From: Galaxea fascicularis
Lineage: Eukaryota; Cnidaria; Anthozoa; Scleractinia; Euphylliidae
Direction of reading: 5' to 3'
DNA: 64,000 nucleotides
Assembly (NCBI GenBank): GCA_948470475.1
Contig: OX419337.1
Span: forward strand, 38,698,505-38,762,504
The position numbers were made by a program, and so were the translations under genes. Positions 59,601 to 64,000 of the stretch are shown here, in pieces. The notes beneath the pieces are model-generated. The model made no database searches, was not told where the DNA came from, and worked only from the letters and a program-made list of their open reading frames with translations. Numbering within the stretch: the first letter of the stretch is position 1; each line of letters opens with the position of its first letter.

Positions 59601-60123
59601 GTCTCCGTTTGTTTAAAGAACTACCAGGTGCGCAAAATTAGGCTTTTTTCAGCTAATCAGATGATAAGCAGATACAAACTTTAAAAGCGGAATTCCTGTA
59701 TACATCATATCATGGTATTTGTCAACACAACTCTCTTGTCAAATCTTTTATAAATCGATTAGACTACCATAAACACAAGCTTAATAACCTAACCTAACCT
59801 AACGTAATATAATTAAGCCTGTGCCTCTTTGGTGGGTGGAAGACAAACAATTAAGAAAGTTTCCTTGCAAACTCGTTTCATACTTAAGCTAAATAAGCAA
59901 TTAGAGTTCTTGTACATTTCACTGGTATGATTAAAGTCCAAGCTGACACGATACCTTCGCTCACCCACGCCTCTCTTCTCATGATCCTTTGCACTGTGCA
60001 GTTAATACTAACTTCTTATAACAGACTTACCTCATCAGCTGTTGTTTCTGTTGTTAACATCTCTTTAAGTTCCAGCAAGGACTTCTCTTGAAAGGACGAC
60101 AAATCACCAACGTAACCAGTCAT
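48823..60123 (-). CDS. SEC14-like lipid-binding protein (CRAL-TRIO + GOLD), whole gene, 14 exons
   Basis: A soluble SEC14L-type lipid transfer/sensor protein. The exons, 60123-60031 down to 48919-48823, join in frame to 391 codons including the stop (390 residues; vertebrate SEC14L2 is about 400). The N-terminus reads MTGYVGDLSSFQEK, close to the SEC14L start. The CRAL-TRIO N helix has ILLRFLRARNFDPKAA (about 33-48). The CRAL-TRIO domain spans about 72-232 and ends in NPEDLPEEFGGT (219-230). The GOLD domain spans about 258-370, with IAWYFKATSKDIQFGVKF and then PGICTLVWDNS, followed by an acidic tail. The usual YDxEG-type strand of SEC14L2 is replaced by HIHDMAGATMLL, so ligand preference may differ. 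SEC14L proteins bind phospholipids, squalene or tocopherol in other animals; the ligand here is unknown. All splice sites are GT-AG and all phases agree. Confidence 0.92.
49004..49422. mobile_element. Inverted-repeat element with GGCCGGCAGCCGGTC motif, 419 bp
   Basis: Arms of about 60 bases containing TAAATGGCCGGCAGCCGGTC and AACACTAAATGGCCGGCAGT are near-identical inverted copies at 49011-49070 and 49359-49417. A third partial copy lies at 49197-49222. TTAATATAA flanks the element (48995-49003 and 49423-49431), a candidate 9-bp duplication. It sits in the last intron of the SEC14-like gene. Confidence 0.65.
49855..49935 (-). CDS. SEC14-like exon 13: GOLD W/F-D-N strand
   Basis: The acceptor is TTCGTTGGTTTAG and the donor CAG|GTGGGT. 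It encodes PGICTLVWDNSNCRWLSRTI, matching the PGIYVLRFDNTYS strand that any GOLD domain needs. It was found by looking for that missing strand. It is 81 nt, phase 2 in and out, so skipping it would keep frame. Confidence 0.82.
50461..50592 (-). CDS. SEC14-like exon 12: middle of GOLD domain
   Basis: The acceptor is TTTCCTGCAG and the donor AGG|GTAAGT. It encodes KDIQFGVKFKPMP, then an acidic stretch, then PVLDCESSIT. DIQFGV matches the DVGFGI motif of SEC14L GOLD. Phase 2 in and out. Confidence 0.9.
50863..50947 (-). CDS. SEC14-like exon 11: start of GOLD domain
   Basis: The acceptor is GTCCATTCAG and the donor AAG|GTAATC. It encodes FTYSVEYDGKKTDLSIAWYF, the first GOLD strands with the W-x-F core. 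Phase 1 in, 2 out. Confidence 0.9.
51819..51861 (-). CDS. SEC14-like exon 10
   Basis: The acceptor is TTGTCATCAG and the donor ATAG|GTGAGT. It encodes LEVRDLPRLTEQTI, linking CRAL-TRIO to GOLD. Phase 0 in, 1 out. Confidence 0.82.
51975..52273 (+). mobile_element. tRNA-derived SINE, family C, with (TTA)n tail
   Basis: The head has box A TTGGCGCAGTGGTTAG (51981-51996) and box B GGTTCGATTCCC (52025-52036). A body of about 180 bp leads into a (TTA)n microsatellite from about 52218 to 52273. It is inserted in the SEC14-like intron between exons 9 and 10, opposite to the gene's direction. Confidence 0.8.
52218..52273. repeat. (TTA)n microsatellite, SINE tail
   Basis: About 18 uninterrupted TTA units at the 3' end of the SINE. 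It stops 14 bases short of the exon 9 splice donor (intron GT at 52288-52289). Confidence 0.9.
52290..52479 (-). CDS. SEC14-like exon 9: end of CRAL-TRIO
   Basis: The acceptor is TTCATTTTCAG and the donor ATG|GTGAGG. It encodes VFPVLWKIAKIFLDPKTRAK and then FNPEDLPEEFGGTC, the C-terminal CRAL-TRIO signature. Phase 2 in, 0 out. A SINE tail abuts the donor. Confidence 0.95.
52998..53210. repeat. Dispersed TTAACCC-ended repeat, copy 1
   Basis: Starts TTTTAACCCTTAAACTCC and ends GAGTTAATGGGTTAAA, so its ends are roughly inverted. The interior (AAGATCTGA, ATTCTCC, AAGATAACAC, CTGATAAATTTGT) is shared with the copy at 57688. Probably a MITE family. Confidence 0.65.
53388..53410 (-). CDS. SEC14-like exon 8: 23-nt microexon
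   Basis: The acceptor is TTTGATTTCCAG and the donor CTG|GTAAGT. It encodes IFIVNTP plus two bases of a tryptophan completed by exon 9. It supplies the strand between YPERMGK and VFPVLW and fits phase exactly (0 in, 2 out). It is too short for ordinary open-frame tracking. Confidence 0.9.
53981..54050 (-). CDS. SEC14-like exon 7
   Basis: The acceptor is TTTCAAAACAG and the donor AAG|GTATGC. It encodes a segment ending LDQEYYPERMGK, the YPE motif that precedes the buried CRAL-TRIO strand. Phase 2 in, 0 out. Confidence 0.92.
54210..54715 (-). pseudogene. Decayed LINE 3' end (reverse-transcriptase ORF tail)
   Basis: On the minus strand a stretch reads LQKLQNRAARILTSAAFDTN and, after stops, a segment with WNSLPTHLRQAGSL. 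Both are typical of the C-terminal tail of CR1/Jockey-group LINE ORF2. Several in-frame stops show it is dead. A short ATTTG repeat at the low-coordinate end (about 54212-54228) looks like the LINE 3' tail. It lies in the SEC14-like intron between exons 6 and 7. Confidence 0.65.
54980..55041 (-). CDS. SEC14-like exon 6
   Basis: The acceptor is TTTTGTTTCAG and the donor GAG|GTAAAC. It encodes GRPVETMVHIHDMAGATMLL, the central CRAL-TRIO strand (compare GRKVET in SEC14L2). Phase 0 in, 2 out. Confidence 0.92.
55099..55269. mobile_element. Short inverted-repeat element
   Basis: CCCAGGGTTGTAGCTAAG at the left pairs with CTTAGCGACAACCCTGGG at the right. The interior has several GCCAGC/GCTGGC motifs. 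The flanking duplication is unclear. It lies in the SEC14-like intron between exons 5 and 6. Confidence 0.55.
55467..55550 (-). CDS. SEC14-like exon 5
   Basis: The acceptor is ATTTTCTGTTTAG and the donor TTT|GTGAGT. It encodes 28 residues, LPTEQYIGWHIWNNEKQIQ followed by RMEELSKEF, a helical segment. Phase 0 in and out. Confidence 0.88.
55660..56171. mobile_element. Foldback element with internal minisatellite, 512 bp
   Basis: Arms of about 100 bp (55660-55759 and 56072-56171) are inverted copies, sharing AAATTTTTGTCTGTCCA and ATTGTGGACTATCAATT. Between them lie diverged tandem units of roughly 30-35 bp carrying ACACTAAATTCGGTAA and CAAATTCTATTCTGTA. Poly-C tracts adjoin both ends. It lies in the SEC14-like intron between exons 4 and 5, 100 bp from the exon 4 donor. 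Confidence 0.7.
56272..56364 (-). CDS. SEC14-like exon 4
   Basis: The acceptor is CTTTGAATCAAG and the donor AAG|GTCAGT. It encodes a segment with HKHDKFGRPCYIEHTG, the DxxGRPVY-type opening strand of CRAL-TRIO. Phase 0 in and out. Confidence 0.88.
56540..56935 (+). mobile_element. tRNA-derived SINE, family A, plus-strand copy
   Basis: The head has box A TTGGCTCAGTTGG (56545-56557) and box B GGTTCAATCCC (56590-56600), ending in CCGGACCA. The body starts TCAGGGTCTTTAAATAACTG and continues through CCCACCTT near 56935. It is the same family as the minus-strand copy at 2986-3302. It lies in the SEC14-like intron between exons 3 and 4. Confidence 0.8.
57507..57570 (-). CDS. SEC14-like exon 3
   Basis: The acceptor is TTCATTGGTAG and the donor GAG|GTAAGT. 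It encodes QYTATREWRINDIDNILKNE after the split lysine, matching the R-x-x-x-DIDNI segment of SEC14L proteins. Phase 2 in, 0 out. Confidence 0.9.
57688..57901. repeat. Dispersed TTAACCC-ended repeat, copy 2
   Basis: Related along its length to 52998-53210, sharing AAGATCTGACT, AATTCTCCCTT, AAGATAACACC and CTGATAAATTTGTG, and ending GGGAGTTAAAGGGTTAAA. It lies in the SEC14-like intron between exons 2 and 3. Confidence 0.65.
58312..58367 (-). CDS. SEC14-like exon 2: CRAL-TRIO N helix
   Basis: Between TTTGTTTGCAG and CAA|GTATGT. It encodes AILLRFLRARNFDPKAAHK, the hallmark of the CRAL-TRIO N-terminal region. Phase 0 in, phase 2 out. Confidence 0.95.
60031..60123 (-). CDS. SEC14-like exon 1
   Basis: The start codon is at 60123, preceded by CTTAAAG. 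Thirty-one codons end with GAG|GTAAGT in phase 0. The peptide aligns with the N-terminal VGDLS motif of SEC14L proteins. Confidence 0.9.
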
Positions 60124-61001
60124 CTTTAAGTGTGAAGTTGTTAAGGGTTATGTAAGCTTTAAGTCGATCTGTATTCCCGTTAATCTGAGGGAAAATGTGA
60201 TTTACACAAATATACATGACCCATGACTACATACGGGTGACCGCCTCATACACAACGTTATCTGTTTCAGCGGACGATCGACCTACATGGTGACGATTAA
60301 AGTTGTGAATTATTCATCAATCTCGATCGCTTTTGCAGAAAGGCAAACAGTGTTATGATGATGTGCGAGGGGACGAAGGCCTACTGTTCTTCAAAACCCG
60401 CGCATTCTCACAGAGAAGCCAGGGAGAATCTAATCAAAATCAACACCACAGTAACTCTCACAAACAGCCATATTTTTCCACAGAAAGTTTAAAAACTGTC
60501 TCTTATGCAACAACTGAACTTCAATTAGTACACAAGAAAGCAAATATAATTGCTGTTTGTCCTGTAAGGGCACTGTCCTCAAGGAAAGCAGAAATTAATT
60601 TGATGAAAACATGAGACTCTCCCAAGGTCAATTGGCGGCTGGACCAATTGGAACACGTGGCAGGGCCGTCAATGTCCCGTATGTACCAACACTCAGTCGT
60701 GAGCGTTCGTGCAAAAATCGCTTTGGGGAATCAGGGCTGATGTGATTTCGTTGGTGTGTACCGTTATTCGACATGGATTTTAGTGGAATTGTATTTTTTC
60801 GCCGAGGGAAGGATAAAAAACTAAAATAGTCACCATCTAGAGAAAAAGAAGGCAACGCCTTGGACAAGATCGCGTAACAAACTTCGTTTTGCAGGGTGGC
60901 TGTCACGAATTCAAGCTTGGGTTGTTATTGCATTGTGTTTGCAAGCACACCGCCTTTCATTTCTGCTGCCGATCTGAATTGCAAAACTTGTTCCGCAAAA
61001 G
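60124..61001. promoter_or_regulatory. Divergent promoter interval between the SEC14-like gene and a plus-strand gene
   Basis: The two start codons face away from each other 878 bp apart. The interval holds CCAAT sequences in both orientations around 60630-60651 (CAATTGGCGG, GGACCAATTGG) and a CACGTG E-box at 60654-60659. Head-to-head genes with CCAAT boxes often share a bidirectional promoter; that is inference here. Confidence 0.45.
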
Positions 61002-61051
61002 ATGAGTGCTGAAGAAAGATTCGATAATTCTGACCACACCGAAGAGAGCGG
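61002..61051 (+). CDS. First coding exon of an unidentified acidic protein
   Basis: ATG at 61002 after CCGCAAAAG opens MSAEERFDNSDHTEES and ends GG|GTAAGT in phase 2. Acidic, Ser-rich N-termini of this kind occur in chromatin remodellers and many other nuclear proteins, so I do not name it. The gene continues to the right and is truncated by the window. Confidence 0.55.
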
Positions 61052-61704
61052 GTAAGTCAAGTAGCAGAGTAAAATCTGTATGAATGTGAGTGATTTTTGT
61101 CCTCCGATGTGTAGCAAGATTTGGTTAAACTTGTATTAAAATTGAGTTGAAAGCAATGTTACTTATTCCCGGTGGCAAGCAACCTCACGACCACAGATTA
61201 TAAACATTACATCGATTCATACTTGTTTGACGTCTGTAGTGATCGCTTTCAAACTTGGCAGAGCGGACACGGATGTCCCATTGTACTGAAATTTACTTTT
61301 TAGCAGGTTGTTCTTGATCAAAGATTCTACATTACATGCATAAATGCTGCTTGCTGAATTCTTTGTATGTTTCATCTATAATCTGTATTGTACCACGAAA
61401 TTACAACGTTCACAACAATTTAGACTTAAAAGCTCTTTGTATACATGATAAAGTTGAAATTCTAGGTAATCCGCCGCGCGACGACTCTATTGCATTGTCA
61501 TGTATGGCCTGGTTTGAGTCGTGCCTTAATCCTTGTCGCTGCCCGATTGTCATTCTTTGGCGGAAGGAAGCAAAATTTGGCCTTTAAACCTGACCTGGAT
61601 TGTGTCACTAGCCTTCCATATGTAATCTGTATCACCTATATATATACATATATCTTTCAAAATGCTATTTTTGTCGATTTTTTTTTATCTCTCTGCTTTT
61701 TCAG

Positions 61705-61724
61705 TTCGAAATCTGTACTTTCAA
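61705..61724 (+). CDS. Possible 20-nt microexon of the same gene (alternative)
   Basis: Strong flanking signals (CTGCTTTTTCAG and CAA|GTAAGT). It would follow exon 1 in phase, giving GSKSVLS, and end in phase 1. It does not keep the frame that makes the next exon acidic, so it may be alternative, or followed by exons not recognised. Confidence 0.25.
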
Positions 61725-63231
61725 GTAAGTTTTAATTTTGATTGTAATTCCGGATTATAGTCAATCTTATGGTTTCTTCGTGCCACATGATTGTGTTCAT
61801 TAATTGACCTTGCAGCGCCTGTATTAGTTTGTTATTTGGCAATCATTCTGATTAAAGTGTCCTTTTTTGGGATAATTTTCATAAGTTCGCTTTCAGTTAA
61901 TTTAGAAGGTGTTTGTTTGTTTGTGGATCATAACAAAAAAATTATTTCAATTACAGTGTATGAGGACAAGAGTCAGTGTATTGTGTGTAAGTCCTGGTTG
62001 GTACATGTAGTATACTTTAGCTGTTGTCAAAGTTGATCTTGAGAAAAATCAGCGACCTTTACAGGAAAACACCTTATCCGTTTAACACAGGAAACCCTGT
62101 AGACTTTTTGTTTATTCACCTGCCAGATGTTATATTCTTTTCACAAGGCAACCCTGTCCTCATTAAATTTTTGGATTTTCTCTGAAGTGGCCAAATTGAA
62201 AATGGAATGTGGCAGATTTCAAGGACTCATTCTACAGATGCTTAAAAGCACATTCTGGAACTGATGTGCTGTATTTGGTTGAATATTGATGTCAGTGACA
62301 TATTTTGTGTTAATGGCTTATAATATTATTAAAGCTGAATCACTTGTTTGAGTCGCATAGATGTACATTGATCACAACGTTTTAACTTCTATACTGCTGC
62401 TTTTTGTCAGGCAAAGTTGTTGATTGGATGTGTATCAGTATAAGTAGTACCATGGTTGATGGTGATGGGTACATCTTCATCCTTGCTTGGGTTGTTTTTG
62501 ATTGTAGGATTTTCATCGTTGTTGTTTGGAATAGAATTAATATTCCCTTGATGGTCTGCTTTGACACCGATTGACTGTTGTTTTGTTTGGTCCTTGGCAT
62601 CCGCACTTCAGGAATTTCAATTATATCATTTAATAATATTATAATTATATATGCTTATATTTTGTGATATTTTATTTTTATATCAGCACAAATCTTGACA
62701 CAGAAAAGCCTATCTGGTACTGTTATTGCTAAGTTCAGGCAGAAAATAAACAGTCTGGGTTGAACAAGTATGGTATCAAATTCGTACATCTTAACATAAG
62801 CTACAACAACAACCATACTATGTTGAACATTGGTAAAGATTAAATTCAGGTTAAAATTTTTAACGCAGGTTGATTCTCAAATCCCTTTGTGTCATAAGTT
62901 TAGTTATTCAAAATTAGGGTTAGGAGACATTGAAATTGATTTTCAAGCTAGGTCAAAATTTTTTTACCTGAACTTTTTAACTGCAACATATACATGTAGT
63001 TGTGAGAAAAAGGCAATTTTATTGTGCTCAATTGAATTTCCAGATTTAACTTCATCGTGGCTTCATCATGGACAGGCCTACAAATGTATGACTGACTTGA
63101 ATTTGGCTTGTTATAATGTAGTTTAGTTTTTAAATGCACAAAAAAATTATTTTATATATTACAATTTATATAGACTAATTGCTTATAGTTGTTTTACCTT
63201 ATTTTAATGCAGTTAAATGCATTTTAACAGA

Positions 63232-63345
63232 GTTAACCCTTTCACTCCTGATAGTGCCAAATGGCACTTATAGATTTTCCTCTGTCTAACGCCAGACGAT
63301 TTTACTCATCAATGGGGAACCCCTTGGGAGTTAATGTGCATGCAC
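63232..63345. repeat. Dispersed TTAACCC-ended repeat, another family
   Basis: Begins GTTAACCCTTTCACTCCTGA and holds the palindrome GTGCCAAATGGCAC. It ends near CCCCTTGGGAGTTAA, giving roughly inverted ends. It looks like a small non-autonomous element. Confidence 0.5.
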
Positions 63346-63436
63346 CAGGATTCCTCATGCTCTTGTTCCTTGGGCATTGTAGTGGTTTGTTAGCATTTTT
63401 AGTCAGCGTTTGTGAGTGTTAGCGTTTCTGCTGAGT

Positions 63437-63470
<34 letters not shown>

Positions 63471-63531
63471 GTCCCTCCCTTTCTTTCCACTGTTTTATCA
63501 TTGTGATGGGTGCCTGTTTTCTCCTTCCACG

Positions 63532-63575
<44 letters not shown>

Positions 63576-63606
63576 TAGTCTCCATCTAGGAGCTGGCTGC
63601 CAATAC

Positions 63607-63648
<42 letters not shown>

Positions 63649-63794
63649 GGGGCAGTTGTTAATGTACATTGACAATCATTTTTAGCCCAGAGCAGTCTTT
63701 GATAACAGCTTAAGCTGATGGTTTACCCTGTGATTATTATTATTGTTATTGCTATTCAAAATATAACGACATGCATTTTTGGTTTAATTTCCAG

Positions 63795-63813
63795 GTCCAA
63801 TAGTGAGGATGAG
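63795..63813 (+). CDS. Probable second coding exon of the acidic protein
   Basis: The acceptor is TTTAATTTCCAG and the donor GAG|GTAATA. Joined directly to exon 1 it reads GSNSEDE, continuing the acidic Ser-rich run in frame and ending in phase 0. It is only 19 nt, so support is modest. Confidence 0.4.
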
Positions 63814-63924
63814 GTAATATATAGACAAAATATTAACAGTAATATGAATTCTTGGTCTCAGAAAAACCATTTTACCCCGAATCAGTTGTACACTACAAAC
63901 TCCAAATCCAGACAACTCTCCCCT

Positions 63925-64000
63925 CCCAAGGTTGCTGCCTAAGATAATTTTGAAGGGGCCCTTGGAGCTAAATGCTGAGAACTTAGGAGCCCAACATATG
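63925..64000 (+). repeat. Dispersed repeat, copy 2 (runs off the window)
   Basis: Matches 4133-4050 read on the minus strand, including TTTTGAAGGGGCCC and GAGAACTTAGGAGC. It continues past the window end. Confidence 0.65.

Noticed and set aside
59788..59804. Three CCTAA units resembling telomeric repeat
   Set aside because: Too short, and cnidarian telomeres use TTAGGG; a chance microsatellite inside an intron.

Overview
The window is animal nuclear DNA, most likely from an anthozoan cnidarian and probably a stony coral. It is AT-rich, its genes are split by GT-AG introns, most of its long open frames are accidental, and it carries many small inverted-repeat transposons and tRNA-derived SINEs. 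The organism call is inference from gene style and repeat character; no marker gene fixes the species. Exon joins were worked out by hand from splice signals, reading phase and domain continuity.

Layout. (1) 2426-26465, minus: a nine-exon gene for a secreted SMOC-type (SPARC-family) matricellular protein of about 511 residues. Its order is signal peptide, Kazal, thyroglobulin-1, SPARC-EC, thyroglobulin-1, SPARC-EC. Eight exons lie at 2.4-8.2 kb; the proposed signal-peptide exon is 18 kb upstream at 26.4 kb. (2) 10070-10789, minus: an intronless PAR/NFIL3-like bZIP transcription factor, which sits inside SMOC intron 1 on the same strand if that exon join is right. (3) 26.5-48.4 kb: a long stretch where I find no convincing gene, only repeats and two weak exon candidates. 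(4) 48823-60123, minus: a complete 14-exon SEC14-like lipid-transfer protein of 390 residues (CRAL-TRIO N, CRAL-TRIO, GOLD), including a 23-nt microexon. (5) From 61002, plus: the first exons of an unidentified acidic protein, head-to-head with the SEC14-like gene and cut off by the window end.

Mobile DNA. Non-autonomous inverted-repeat elements include two PIF/Harbinger-like MITEs with 3-bp TWA target duplications and two related elements with 9-bp duplications. One Harbinger-like copy has landed inside the target duplication of an older 9-bp element. A 419-bp element and a 512-bp foldback with an internal minisatellite sit in SEC14-like introns. Four tRNA-derived SINE copies, a decayed LINE 3' end, a hammerhead-ribozyme-like inverted pair and several dispersed coral-type repeats complete the picture.

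How the genes relate: nothing suggests a shared pathway. The secreted SMOC-like protein, the bZIP factor and the lipid-transfer protein look like ordinary neighbours. The links that may matter are the nesting of the bZIP gene in the SMOC intron and the shared promoter interval at 60.1-61.0 kb.
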